Shown: positions 1 through 8,042, numbered from the stretch's first letter. The stretch: DNA of 64,000 nucleotides from Actinomycetota bacterium (GCA_030019255.1 JASEFK010000002.1:233347-297346); one strand, 5' to 3'. The notes: generated by a model not told the origin, from the sequence alone. Program-made: numbers and translations.

Positions 1-2
1 AG

Positions 3-230
3 CCGTCGGACGTGTGCATCGGCTGCGGCGCCTGCGCCTACGCCTGCCCCACCGGAGCCATCCAGCTTAAGGAGGAGAACGGCGTGCGCCACATATGGCA
101 CAAGGATTTCAAGATGGTCAGGTGCAGCGTCTGCGGTACGCCTTACATCCCCGAAGCTCAGGTGGATTGGATAGTGAAGAGGACGGGCAAGGACAGGTCG
201 TTCTTCGACAAGTGCCCGGACCACCGCTGA
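3..230 (+). CDS. 4Fe-4S ferredoxin-type electron-transfer subunit, C-terminal part (truncated by window edge)
   Basis: The gene starts before the window, so only its last 75 codons are visible. A CxxCxxCxxxCP motif (CIGCGACAYACP) at the edge should bind one [4Fe-4S] cluster. About 25 residues later comes a CSVCGTPY block, then a last Cys in DKCPDH, which could hold a metal. A cluster motif followed by a CxxCGxPF-like block is seen in HycF/HyfH-type subunits of membrane hydrogenases and related Nuo-like complexes (family knowledge). Without upstream genes the parent complex cannot be named. The stop is TGA at 228-230, and a promoter for a separate transcript follows about 180 bases later, so this is probably the last gene of its operon. 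Confidence 0.75.
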   Translation, partial: PSDVCIGCGACAYACPTGAIQLKEENGVRHIWHKDFKMVRCSVCGTPYIPEAQVDWIVKRTGKDRSFFDKCPDHR

Positions 231-411
231 TTCCCGTCCCACGCGGAGGCGCCCGGCGCTCCAGGGAAACCGAAGGTGCCGCCGGCTCGGACGCTCCCGG
301 GCAGGTGGACATGTTTTCCAGGGTCCCTTCGAGCACCGCGACCAAGTCTCCCCTGATTCCGCAAGAGATTGGGTTCAGCCCACCAGCCAGTGTGTCTCAA
401 GGCGTATCCGC

Positions 412-440
412 TTGACCCCGAGTATGAACATTTCGATAAT
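412..440 (+). promoter_or_regulatory. Sigma-70-type promoter of the MarR operon with overlapping inverted repeat
   Basis: TTGACC (412-417), a 17-base spacer and GATAAT (435-440) make a near-consensus housekeeping promoter upstream of the MarR gene. An inverted repeat ATAAT-TTA-ATTAT (436-448) covers the -10 box, in an AT-rich stretch that stands out from the GC-rich surroundings. A repeat over the -10 is where a self-repressing MarR protein would bind; binding is inferred. Confidence 0.6.
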
Positions 441-471
441 TTAATTATTAAAATATTTAACTTTTCCAGAC

Positions 472-510
472 TAACGCGACAGGAGGTTTCCGGAATAACG
501 TGACAGGAGG
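472..510 (+). repeat. Tandem 15-base direct repeat carrying two Shine-Dalgarno sites
   Basis: TAACGCGACAGGAGG (472-486) and TAACGTGACAGGAGG (496-510) differ at one base and lie 24 bases apart. The second copy gives the Shine-Dalgarno of the MarR gene (ATG at 516). The first copy has the same AGGAGG with no start codon at the right distance. It could be a local duplication or a standby ribosome site. Confidence 0.6.
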
Positions 511-515
511 CAGCA

Positions 516-986
516 ATGGGGAAAGTCCAGCGGGTCGCGGCGGATGTTTCGCCACCGAGGCTCGAGGAGCACATACTGAACGCCTCCCGCATCATGGTCA
601 ATATCCTCGCCGAATCCCTGTTACAGGAGGGGGAAGAACAGATCACCGTCCCCCAGTTCCGGGTCCTGGACATGGTATACAACCTCAACGATAAACCGGC
701 CAGGATAGCCGTCATGCTCGGCATTTCCCCCTCGGCGGTCACCTCCCTCCTGGAACGCCTGGAGGAGAAGGGCCTCCTCCGGCGCCGGCCGGGTACCGAC
801 GACCGGCGCCGCGTGGAGCTGGCCTTAACCCAGCGGGGCGAGCATCTCGTGCGTCAGGTAAACGCCCGCCGCAAGAGGCACCTGGAGAGGATCCTTGAGG
901 AAATGAACCCGACGGCGCGCCGCCACCTGGAGGAATCCCTGCGGGAATTCGTTTCCGCCTACCTGAGGACGAAGGAGGAAGCCTGA
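516..986 (+). CDS. MarR-family transcriptional regulator
   Basis: A 156-residue winged-helix regulator. The family signature is clear: a helix-turn-helix in the middle (ARIAVMLGISPSAVTSLLERLEEKG) followed by the wing DDRRRVELALT near residues 95-105, with N- and C-terminal helices for dimer formation. MarR proteins bind palindromic operators as dimers and are usually released by small ligands, metals or oxidants (family knowledge). Start ATG 516 has AGGAGG six bases upstream. The antiporter gene begins seven bases after the stop, so the regulator probably controls its own operon with the antiporter and CBS genes; the inverted repeat over its promoter fits this. The ligand is unknown. Confidence 0.85.
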   Translation: MGKVQRVAADVSPPRLEEHILNASRIMVNILAESLLQEGEEQITVPQFRVLDMVYNLNDKPARIAVMLGISPSAVTSLLERLEEKGLLRRRPGTDDRRRVELALTQRGEHLVRQVNARRKRHLERILEEMNPTARRHLEESLREFVSAYLRTKEEA

Positions 987-992
987 TTCCCG

Positions 993-2219
993 ATGCTCAA
1001 GGACCTCATACCCGAGAGCCCCCATTTCCTGGTCACCATGGTCGGCCTGGCCCTCCTGCTGGGATGGGGAGCGGGTCTTCTCTGCCGACGTTTTAAGGTT
1101 CCCATGGTGGTGGGATACATCCTGGTGGGCATCTTCATGGGTAAGTCCGTCCTGGGGATCTTCCACGACGACAACTTCGGTGGGCTGGTCTATTTCACCT
1201 ACCTGGCCCTGGCCTGCATCGGCTTCGACATCGGGGGGGAGCTGGCTTTCCGCAAGCTCCGGCACCTGGGGAACTCCATCCTCTGGATTTCCGTGCTCGA
1301 GTCCCTGGGGGCCACCGTGCTGGTGACCCTCGCCTTGTATATATACTCCCGCAACCTCCCCCTGGCGCTGGTGTTCGGCGCCCTGGCCTCGGCGACGGCG
1401 CCGGCGGCCACCGTGGACGTGCTGCGGGAATACCAGGCCTCGGGACCGCTGACCACCACCGTCTTCGCCGTGGTGGGCATCGACGACGCCTTCGCCATCA
1501 TCATCTACGCCTTCGCCATCTTCCTGGCCAAGTTCCTTCTCACGGGAAGCGAGGTGCACGTGGCGGAGGCCGTGCTGCGCCCCTTCGGGGAGATCCTGGG
1601 GGCCATGGCCCTCGGGTCGGCGGTAGGCCTTCTTTTCCTTTTCCTGGTACGCAACTACACCGCCCGGCGGGGACTCCTGGTGCTCACCCTGGGAGCCATC
1701 GTCCTCACCACCGGGCTGGCCAATGCCCTACATTTCTCCCTCATCCTGGCCAACATGTCCATGGGGATGGTCGTGGTCAACCTCACCAAATGGCGTAGGG
1801 AGGACCTCTTCGAGATCATGCGGGGCATAACCCAGCCTCTCTTCGTGATCTTCTTCGTGGTGGTGGGTTCGCAGCTGATGACCGGAAAGCTGCTCCAGCT
1901 GGGATGGATAGGCCTGCTGTATATCCTCTTCCGCTCCCTGGGGAAGCAGGCGGGGGCCTCCCTTGGAGGGAGGATATCCAGGGCTCCCGAGAACGTCCGC
2001 AAGTACCTGGGCCTGTGCCTTTTTTCCCAGGCCGGGGTGGCCATCGGCCTCTCCATCCAGACCATGCTCGAGTTGGGGGGAGGGAAATTCGGGCCCGCCG
2101 GGGTGGAGCTGGGGACCATGGCCATCAGCGTCATCGCCGCCACCACCCTTTTCTTTCAGCTCATCGGGCCCCCGTTCACCCGCTACGCTATATTCAAAGC
2201 CGGAGAGGCCAGAGTCTGA
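993..2219 (+). CDS. Cation:proton antiporter, CPA2 (Kef/NapA-like) family
   Basis: A 408-residue integral membrane protein with about 11-12 hydrophobic segments over its whole length. The segment VVGIDDAFAIIIYAFAIF holds the paired Asp typical of electrogenic CPA2 exchangers, preceded by an SATAPAATVDVL segment, so Na+/H+ or K+/H+ exchange is the likely role (family knowledge; the ion cannot be read). There is no C-terminal TrkA-N domain as in KefB/KefC. A soluble CBS-pair protein is encoded right behind it and may do the regulating. It is the second gene of the MarR operon. Confidence 0.85.
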   Translation: MLKDLIPESPHFLVTMVGLALLLGWGAGLLCRRFKVPMVVGYILVGIFMGKSVLGIFHDDNFGGLVYFTYLALACIGFDIGGELAFRKLRHLGNSILWISVLESLGATVLVTLALYIYSRNLPLALVFGALASATAPAATVDVLREYQASGPLTTTVFAVVGIDDAFAIIIYAFAIFLAKFLLTGSEVHVAEAVLRPFGEILGAMALGSAVGLLFLFLVRNYTARRGLLVLTLGAIVLTTGLANALHFSLILANMSMGMVVVNLTKWRREDLFEIMRGITQPLFVIFFVVVGSQLMTGKLLQLGWIGLLYILFRSLGKQAGASLGGRISRAPENVRKYLGLCLFSQAGVAIGLSIQTMLELGGGKFGPAGVELGTMAISVIAATTLFFQLIGPPFTRYAIFKAGEARV

Positions 2220-2238
2220 CGGGATCGAGGTGAGGGAT

Positions 2239-2679
2239 ATGGAGGGCGAAAAACACATCTACCTGGAGGGGAAGGTCGAGGACGTGATGACCAGGGAGCC
2301 CATCTGTGCCCGCAAGGACGACGACCTGGAGAGGCTGGTGGAAATGTTCAAGACCTACAAGTTCCACGGCCTGCCCGTCTTGGATGATAAAGACAGGCTG
2401 GTGGGCGTAGTCAGGGACACGGACATCACCGCCATCTTCGCCCGAAGGGACCCCGCCAGCCGGATGTACAGGAGGGTGGAGGACATCATGCACAAGCCGC
2501 CCCTGACCATAGGGCTCAAGGATTCCATCCAGAACGCCATCATGAAGATGTTCACCGACCAGACCCGCTTCCTGGTGGTCACGGATGAGGAGAACAAGAT
2601 GGTGGGCGTGGTCACCCGCATCGACCTCATCCGGGGGATACGCTTCCGCGAACCGGACGGAAAAGAAAAGCCAGGCTAA
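2239..2679 (+). CDS. CBS-domain-pair protein
   Basis: A 146-residue protein made of two CBS motifs, VEDVMTREPICARKDDDLE near the N-terminus and VEDIMHKPPLTIGLKDSIQ in the second half, each followed by LPVLDD/FLVVTDEENKMVGVVTRIDL strands. Such Bateman modules bind adenine nucleotides and regulate partner proteins (family knowledge). ATG 2239 follows a GAGGTGAGG Shine-Dalgarno site; GTG 2230 is a weaker option. It begins 20 bases after the antiporter stop, so it probably senses energy or nucleotide state for that antiporter. Confidence 0.85.
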   Translation: MEGEKHIYLEGKVEDVMTREPICARKDDDLERLVEMFKTYKFHGLPVLDDKDRLVGVVRDTDITAIFARRDPASRMYRRVEDIMHKPPLTIGLKDSIQNAIMKMFTDQTRFLVVTDEENKMVGVVTRIDLIRGIRFREPDGKEKPG

Positions 2680-2869
2680 AAAAACTGTTGGGCTCCCTGC
2701 CAATCTTTTCCAGTATTTCCCCCGGAAGTGCGTTCGCAGGTCGTGGGGCGATCCCTCGCAGGAGAAGGAGCGGGTTGGATGGCGGCAAGTAATTGGTGAC
2801 CATGATACCAACCCTGGCAAGGCAAAGAGCGATTCCCGCAGGACCTGGAAGCGGTACGGGTAGTTGAAC

Positions 2870-2919
2870 GGCCGGGACGTTTCCCGGCCTCCTCGCGGCA
2901 ATCCCCGGAACCGGGGATT
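2870..2919. terminator. Two GC-rich hairpins between convergent genes
   Basis: An 8-bp hairpin GGCCGGGA/TCCCGGCC with a CGTT loop (2870-2889) is followed by AATCCCCGG/CCGGGGATT (2900-2919), which overlaps the stop codon of the minus-strand gene. They lie between the CBS gene (plus) and the DUF5320 gene (minus), as bidirectional terminators would. Neither has a U-tract, so intrinsic termination is not proven. The 190 bases before them (2680-2869) hold no recognisable gene. Confidence 0.4.
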
Positions 2920-3244
2920 ACTTCTTCTCCAGCTCCTCGATGCGCTTGCGTATGGCGTCCAACTGCCGGGAGAGAAAATCAGCCCTGGACTTCAGGAACT
3001 CCAGCTCCTGCTCTGGCCCTCCCGCGAAACCAGTCCCGGCTGCAAAACCCGATGCCGGACCGGCCTGCCAGGCCTGGGCCGTCTGCGGGGTGGGCCATCT
3101 CCCGGTCACGAGGTACTCGGCGCATGGCCCCAGGCCGCTGGGGCTCCTCCCCACCCAGCCCGGGCTGTAGCCGAACCTCATCCACCCCGGGAGGCCCGTC
3201 AGCCGGTACATGTTGCGATACCCGTAACCCGGCATCCTATTCAC
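2918..3244 (-). CDS. DUF5320-type small protein with C-terminal coiled coil
   Basis: A 108-residue protein that starts MNRMPGYGYRNMYRLTG, has a Gly/Pro/aromatic-rich middle, and ends in a charged heptad-like helix (ELEFLKSRADFLSRQLDAIR then KRIEELEKK). This architecture matches DUF5320, small proteins common in anaerobes near NifX/Mrp-type iron-sulfur genes (family knowledge from memory). Function is unknown. It stands alone, divergent from the Crp-like gene, with its own promoter and a perfect TTGACA about 120 bases upstream. Confidence 0.65.
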   Translation of the reverse strand: MNRMPGYGYRNMYRLTGLPGWMRFGYSPGWVGRSPSGLGPCAEYLVTGRWPTPQTAQAWQAGPASGFAAGTGFAGGPEQELEFLKSRADFLSRQLDAIRKRIEELEKK

Positions 3245-3340
3245 CTCCTTTCCGCCGCGCTCGGCGTTTCACGTCACCACCGTGCCCATTCCCTCGGGGG
3301 CCGGTTCTCGATCCTTCATGTCTCCCCCCATCGATCTCTT

Positions 3341-3376
3341 ATATTAATATTATAATGGGCATATGTCAATTATAAT
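3341..3376 (-). promoter_or_regulatory. Minus-strand promoter with two 8-base palindromes
   Basis: Read leftward, TTGACA (3369-3364), 17 bases and TAATAT (3346-3341) form a promoter for the DUF5320 gene. Two copies of the perfect palindrome ATTATAAT (3349-3356 and 3369-3376) are 20 bases apart centre to centre, two helical turns, flanking the spacer. ATATTAATAT (3341-3350) is a further palindrome. This layout suits a dimeric repressor or activator. The rest of 3245-3545 has no recognisable gene. Confidence 0.5.
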
Positions 3377-3545
3377 TCGTGCTCTCACGAGTACCGTAAA
3401 CGGCCCCCTCTTCCCACAATGCGATTCCCTTCCTCAAACGAGGACTCTCAGGCCGCGGCCTGGACGAAAAGTGGGCGTCCCTTCCTTTTGGGCACGCAAG
3501 CCCCCCGTGCGGTCCACGGGACATGATGCCGACGAGACCTCGGAT

Positions 3546-3554
3546 TGGTATAAT
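3546..3554 (+). promoter_or_regulatory. Extended -10 promoter of the Crp/Fnr gene
   Basis: TGGTATAAT is a consensus -10 with the TGn extension. No good -35 lies 17 bases upstream, as is usual for extended -10 promoters. Transcription would begin near 3561, giving a leader of about 35 bases before GTG 3596. Confidence 0.6.
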
Positions 3555-3595
3555 CATCCTGTTCGCGTTCAGGAGACTCGGGAAGGAGAGGCACG

Positions 3596-4276
3596 GTGGA
3601 AGACCATTTCCTGCGGGAGTTCCTCAACCACCTGGAGGGGGGCCTGCGCGAGGAAGCCCGGGACCTTTTCAAGCCGGAGTGGTTCGACCGCGAGCAGTAC
3701 ATATTCATAGACCAAGACGAGGCCACCCACCTCTACGTGGTGGAGGAAGGTACCGTGGAGGCCAATATCGTCCACGGCGACGGCAGGCTGTACATCCTGA
3801 ACTTCCTCTACCCCGGGGACCTCTTCGGCGAGGGGGCCCTCTACGAGGAGGGGATCTACTCCTATTCCGCGGTGGCGCGCGAGGAATCCCGCGTCTGGCG
3901 GATAAGCTGGGACGACCTGCAGTGGCTGGCCTCAAGGGACCCCCTTTTCGCACTTTACCTGACCCGCCGCGTGGTCATGAAGTTGGACCAGGCCTATTAC
4001 AAAGAACGCTGCATCGCCGGGGAGAAGGTGGAGAAGCGCATCGCCTGCGTGCTCCTGAAGATGGTGGACGAGGTGGGGATTACCGACAAGTGCGGACTGG
4101 TCATCAACACCCCCCTCACCAACCGGGACATCGCGGGCCTGGTGGGGTCCACCGAGGAGACCGTCTCCCGCATCATGAGCCGGCTCAAGAAATCCGAGAT
4201 CATCTCCTCCGAGGGCAAGCTCCTGGTGGTGAAGGACAAAGGCGCCCTGCTCCAGTACTTCGACGGCCTTTCTTAA
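3596..4276 (+). CDS. Crp/Fnr-family transcriptional regulator
   Basis: A 226-residue regulator: an N-terminal cyclic-nucleotide-binding-like beta-roll (to about residue 120, including LYPGDLFGEGALYEEG), a long dimer helix, and a C-terminal Crp-type helix-turn-helix (LTNRDIAGLVGSTEETVSRI, about residues 170-190). No N-terminal Cys cluster is present, so it is not an Fnr-type iron-sulfur sensor; the Arg/Ser pattern of cAMP-binding Crp is not clear either. The start is GTG 3596 behind GGGAAGGAG. It is transcribed alone, from its own extended -10 promoter, away from the DUF5320 gene. Targets are unknown. Confidence 0.85.
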   Translation: MEDHFLREFLNHLEGGLREEARDLFKPEWFDREQYIFIDQDEATHLYVVEEGTVEANIVHGDGRLYILNFLYPGDLFGEGALYEEGIYSYSAVAREESRVWRISWDDLQWLASRDPLFALYLTRRVVMKLDQAYYKERCIAGEKVEKRIACVLLKMVDEVGITDKCGLVINTPLTNRDIAGLVGSTEETVSRIMSRLKKSEIISSEGKLLVVKDKGALLQYFDGLS

Positions 4277-4486
4277 GCCCGCCCTCGAATGAAGGGTGGT
4301 TCCCGTGCATTTCGCCCTTTTTGCCCGCCGTCACGCTTACTTTCCATGTGCCGGAGGGCTTGAGGCGAGACTCTTCACGGGGGAAGGCGGGCACTGACGG
4401 AAGTCATGTCCTCCGGGCTGATGGACTGATATTTTAATGCCAGGAAACGAAGCGGGACTGAAGACCACGAGAAAGGAGAGGCTGAC

Positions 4487-4633
4487 ATGAGCAAGGCGAA
4501 GTCACTGGAAAGAGGAGGCCTCTGCTGCCCTCATTGCGCGGATTCCAAGTTTCCCTGCGTGACCATGGAGAAACAGATGCGCAAGGGGACGGAAACAGGT
4601 AAGAAGGAAGGTTCGGGAAAGGGTCGGGAATGA
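4487..4633 (+). CDS. Small Cys-rich protein (48 residues), unknown function
   Basis: A short reading frame with a good AAAGGAG Shine-Dalgarno site eight bases before ATG 4487. The protein starts MSKAKSLERGGLCCPHC and contains CCPHC, then Cys eight residues later (FPCVTM), and ends in a Lys/Gly/Glu-rich basic tail. Four Cys and one His could bind zinc or a small metal cluster. The ribosome site and Cys spacing argue that it is real, but no family is recognised. It lies 210 bases behind the Crp-like gene, perhaps in the same transcript, and a strong hairpin follows 70 bases downstream. Confidence 0.5.
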   Translation: MSKAKSLERGGLCCPHCADSKFPCVTMEKQMRKGTETGKKEGSGKGRE

Positions 4634-4702
4634 CGGTTCTCCCGCCATCCTGCCAAGGGGGTTGACGACCCGGGTCCCCGGCAGGTGAGGGTTGTACATC
4701 CG

Positions 4703-4729
4703 GAGGAGGGCGGCAGGTCCGCCCTCCTC
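4703..4729 (+). terminator. Strong GC hairpin after the small Cys-rich gene
   Basis: GAGGAGGGCGG and CCGCCCTCCTC form a perfect 11-bp stem around the loop CAGGT. It has no U-tract but sits where the Crp/small-protein transcript should end. The remaining 4730-4989 shows no gene; it includes an AT-rich spot (ATTAAATCTTTTAAT near 4858) that may hold the promoter of the next operon. Confidence 0.45.
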
Positions 4730-4992
4730 GCCGCTGGGGGAAGAAAGCGCGATGCGGCAGGGGGTCCGCCGTCCGCCCCGGAGGGATGCCGAAACCGGGT
4801 CGCCCGGGGCGCGGTGGAATCCCGGCCGAGCAAGGGAAGGAAAGGGTTGCCGTACCCATTAAATCTTTTAATCGGCGCAGGCCGAAAGGGGCAGTCGCTT
4901 TCACCCCGGCGGTGGAGCGGGAGATCCGAGCCGTGCCGCCGTATGGGAAGAGGAAATAGCCTGACCATCCTTACCCGAGGAGATGGACCGTG

Positions 4993-6855
4993 ATGGGCGA
5001 GGCCAGGAAAGCCGATACCCGAGGAACCGGGGAGGAATTTCGCTTCTCGCCCCGGCCCAATCGGGCGCGGGAGATAAACTGGCTTCCCTGGGGAAAGGAG
5101 GCCTTCGAACGAGCGGCCAGGGAAGGCAAGCCGGTACTCCTTTCCATATCCGCGGTATGGTGCCACTGGTGCCACGTCATGGATGAGACCACCTATTCGG
5201 ACGAGGAGGTCATCCGGCTCATCAACTCCCTCTATATCCCGGTCCGCGTGGACAACGACCGCAACCCGGACATCAACCGTCGCTACAACCAGGGAGGCTG
5301 GCCCACTACCGCCTTCCTCTCCCCCAACGGGGCGCTGCTTGCGGGAACCACCTATGTCCCGCCGGAGACCATGCGCAAGGTGTTGCGGAGGATCTCCCAG
5401 TTGTACGCGGAGAACCGGAGCCAAATAGAGAGCGCTCCTCCGGAGATAGTCTCCCCCGGCGGTCGCGGCGGACCCTTGGATCCCTCCCTGATGGACGCGG
5501 TAGCCTCCTCCCTACTCGTCGCCTGGGACCGGGAATACGGGGGGCTGGGCGGGGAACCTAAGTTCCCCCACCCCGAGGCCGTCCTCCTTGCCCTGCGCAT
5601 GCACCGGAAGGGAGAGGCGAGGTTCCTAGACTTTGCCTTGCAATACCTGGAAGCCATGGCCCGGGGCGGGCTGCGTGACCCCGTGGAGGGAGGTTTCTTC
5701 CGTTACTCCGTCACCCGGGACTGGTCGATTCCCCATTACGAGAAGATGCTTGACAACAACGCCCGCCTCCTCACCGTCTACCTGCGGGCTTACGGAGGCA
5801 CGGGAGAGGAGGGATTCCTCGAGGCGGCCGCGGAAACCGCCTCCTACATCCACCGCACCCTGAGCGACGGCGACCACCGCTTCTTCGGGAGCCAGGACGC
5901 GGACGAGGAGTATTACCTCCTCGATGCCGCCGCAAGGCGGACGCGTCCCGTCCCCCCGGTCGACGAAACCGTCTACATTGATGCCTCCGCCCGGGCCGCG
6001 GGAGCGCTGCTGGGAGCGGCGGAGGTCCTGGGACGGGAGGAATACGGCCGGCTTTCCCTGCGCTTCCTGGATTTCGCCTGGCGGGAATGCTTCCATCCCC
6101 GGGGCGGGATGGCCCACTACCACCATCACGCCCCCCACCGTCACGGCCTGCTAGCCGACCAGGTGGAAACGGCCCTTTCCCTGCAGGAGGCCTTCTCCTC
6201 CACCGGCGACACCATTTACCTGGAAAGAGCCGGGGAGCTGCTCCACCTTGTGGAGGACGAATTTCGGGACCGGGAGAGCGGGCTTCTCCTGGACGCCTTG
6301 CCGGACTTCCTGCCACCCGGCTTGCTCCCCGAGCCCGCCGACCCGATCTCCGTCTCCCGGGCTTCGGAGGCCTTCCTGCGTCAGGCCTTCCTCGGTGGGA
6401 AAGAAGGATGGAAGGAAAGGGCGCAAAAGCTGCTCTCCTCGGTGGCTGGTGATGTCCTCCGCTACGGCTACCACGCCTCCCCCTTCGCCCTCTCCCTGGA
6501 TCTTTTGCTGGAAGGCCCCTTGGTAGTGAGGTGGTGGGGAGGCGACCAGAACCGTCGGCGCCTTTTCCGAGTCGCCCGGGAGCTCTCCCCCGACCACCGG
6601 ACCCTGTTCCTCCCCCTACCCCGGGAGGAGGCGGAGGGAGAAACCAGGCCGGGGGCCGAGATCTGCGGTGAGAACTCCTGCCTGCTACGCACCGTGAATG
6701 TGGAGGAAGCGGCTGCATACCTGGGGATTCGGCCGGGAATAATAGAAAGGGTCAAAAAGGGCGGGGTCCCACTTGCGAAGGATACCGCAACGGAGCGGAA
6801 GGAGACGGGAGGGAACTCAGCCGCGGGCGGGAAAGGACCTGGCAAGGAGGAATAG
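4993..6855 (+). CDS. DUF255 (YyaL/SSP411-like) thioredoxin-domain protein
   Basis: A 620-residue protein of the family annotated DUF255, thioredoxin domain-containing. The N-terminal thioredoxin-like domain carries the family motif WCHWCHVM (CxxC near residue 56), with DRNPDINRRY and QGGWPTTAFLSPNG as further hallmarks. The C-terminal two-thirds looks like an alpha/alpha-barrel (KFPHPEAVLLALR, DWSIPHYEKMLDNNA, SQDADEEYYL). The function of the family is not settled; a thiol redox or sugar-related role has been proposed. At 620 residues it is slightly shorter than usual (about 650-700). ATG 4993 and GTG 4990 are both possible behind GAGGAG. Its stop is four bases from the IscS-like gene, whose Shine-Dalgarno it contains, so they are cotranscribed. 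Confidence 0.85.
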   Translation: MGEARKADTRGTGEEFRFSPRPNRAREINWLPWGKEAFERAAREGKPVLLSISAVWCHWCHVMDETTYSDEEVIRLINSLYIPVRVDNDRNPDINRRYNQGGWPTTAFLSPNGALLAGTTYVPPETMRKVLRRISQLYAENRSQIESAPPEIVSPGGRGGPLDPSLMDAVASSLLVAWDREYGGLGGEPKFPHPEAVLLALRMHRKGEARFLDFALQYLEAMARGGLRDPVEGGFFRYSVTRDWSIPHYEKMLDNNARLLTVYLRAYGGTGEEGFLEAAAETASYIHRTLSDGDHRFFGSQDADEEYYLLDAAARRTRPVPPVDETVYIDASARAAGALLGAAEVLGREEYGRLSLRFLDFAWRECFHPRGGMAHYHHHAPHRHGLLADQVETALSLQEAFSSTGDTIYLERAGELLHLVEDEFRDRESGLLLDALPDFLPPGLLPEPADPISVSRASEAFLRQAFLGGKEGWKERAQKLLSSVAGDVLRYGYHASPFALSLDLLLEGPLVVRWWGGDQNRRRLFRVARELSPDHRTLFLPLPREEAEGETRPGAEICGENSCLLRTVNVEEAAAYLGIRPGIIERVKKGGVPLAKDTATERKETGGNSAAGGKGPGKEE

Positions 6856-6859
6856 ATAG

Positions 6860-8038
6860 ATGAAAGAGGTATACCTGGACAACTACGCCGCTTCGCCTCT
6901 CCTTCCCGAGGTGAGGGAGGCCATGCTCCCCTTCCTGGGCGAAAGGTACGGCAACCCCTCCTCCCTGCACAGCTGGGGCGATGCCGCCCGGGAGGCGGTG
7001 GAAGAGGCACGGGAGAAAGTAGCCGCCCTCATCGGGGCAGAGCCCTCGGAGATCATTTTCACCTCCAACGGCACGGAGGCCAACAACCTGGCTGTGAAGG
7101 GCATCGCCGCGGGCTCCCGGCGCAAGGGAAAACACATCGTAGTCTCCGCGGTGGAACACTTCTCCGTTCTCCACGCCGCCAGGACCCTGGAGAAACAGGG
7201 GTACGAGCTGGACCTGGTGTCGGTGGACGAACACGGGCGGATTGACCTTGAGGAACTGGGATCCCTGTTACGGGAGGATACCATCCTGGTATCGGTAATG
7301 CTGGCCAATGGGGAGGTGGGGACCATTCAACCGGTGGCCGAGGCCGCCCGCTTGGCAGCGGAAAGGGAAATCCCCTTCCACACCGATGCCGTGGCCGCCG
7401 CCGCTCATCTCCCCATCGACGTCAAGGAGCTGGGCGTGCAGGCCCTCTCCATCTCCTCCGACCTCCTTTACGGTCCCCAGGGAGTGGGAGCCCTGTGGGT
7501 GAAACGAGGGGTTCGCCTCATCCCCCTCCTGGACGGCGGAATCCAGGAAGGGGGCCGACGTGGCGGAACGGAGAACGTACCGGGAATCGTGGGGATGGGA
7601 AAAGCTGCGGAGCTAGCACGGAAACGCATGGGGGAACGGAGCACCTATCTCGCCGGGCTCCGTGATGCTCTTATCACGGGGCTGACCTCCCGGGTGGAGC
7701 ATATCCAGCTCACCGGGCACCCCGTGGAGAGGCTGCCCTGGAACGCCAGCTTCGTGGTGGAATTCATCGAGGGAGAAAGCATGCTCCTCTTCCTGGACCA
7801 GCGGGGGGTGGCCGTATCCAGCGGCTCAGCCTGCACCTCCCGGGCCCTTAAGGGCTCTCACGTGCTCACCGCCATGCACATCCCCCCGGAGAAGGCCCAA
7901 GGGTCCATCCTTTTCAGCTTCGGGCCCCAGAACACCATGGAGGACGTGGAATACGTCCTGGAGGTTTTCCCGCCCATAGTGGAGCGCTTGCGGCAAATGT
8001 CGCCGCTGTACGCTAAGTACCTCAAGGAAAGGGGGTGA
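6860..8038 (+). CDS. NifS/IscS-like cysteine desulfurase homologue lacking the PLP-binding lysine
   Basis: A 392-residue class V aminotransferase fold aligning along its whole length with IscS/NifS: LDNYAASPLLPEV at the start, GNPSSLHSWG, TSNGTEANNLAVKG, EHFSVL, ANGEVGTIQPV, GGRRGGTEN, and the substrate-Cys loop SSGSACTS (Cys325). The PLP site differs. Where IscS has SGHKIYGPKG, with Lys forming the Schiff base, this protein has SSDLLYGPQG, so His-Lys becomes Asp201-Leu202. The Gln of the HxDxxQ segment is also changed (HTDAVAAA). Ordinary PLP-dependent desulfuration is therefore doubtful. A lysine-less IscS that still complexes IscU is known, from memory, in Archaeoglobus fulgidus. The adjacent IscU gene supports a scaffold-partner role with sulfur from elsewhere, perhaps free sulfide. 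Confidence 0.85.
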   Translation: MKEVYLDNYAASPLLPEVREAMLPFLGERYGNPSSLHSWGDAAREAVEEAREKVAALIGAEPSEIIFTSNGTEANNLAVKGIAAGSRRKGKHIVVSAVEHFSVLHAARTLEKQGYELDLVSVDEHGRIDLEELGSLLREDTILVSVMLANGEVGTIQPVAEAARLAAEREIPFHTDAVAAAAHLPIDVKELGVQALSISSDLLYGPQGVGALWVKRGVRLIPLLDGGIQEGGRRGGTENVPGIVGMGKAAELARKRMGERSTYLAGLRDALITGLTSRVEHIQLTGHPVERLPWNASFVVEFIEGESMLLFLDQRGVAVSSGSACTSRALKGSHVLTAMHIPPEKAQGSILFSFGPQNTMEDVEYVLEVFPPIVERLRQMSPLYAKYLKERG

Positions 8039-8042
8039 GAAC

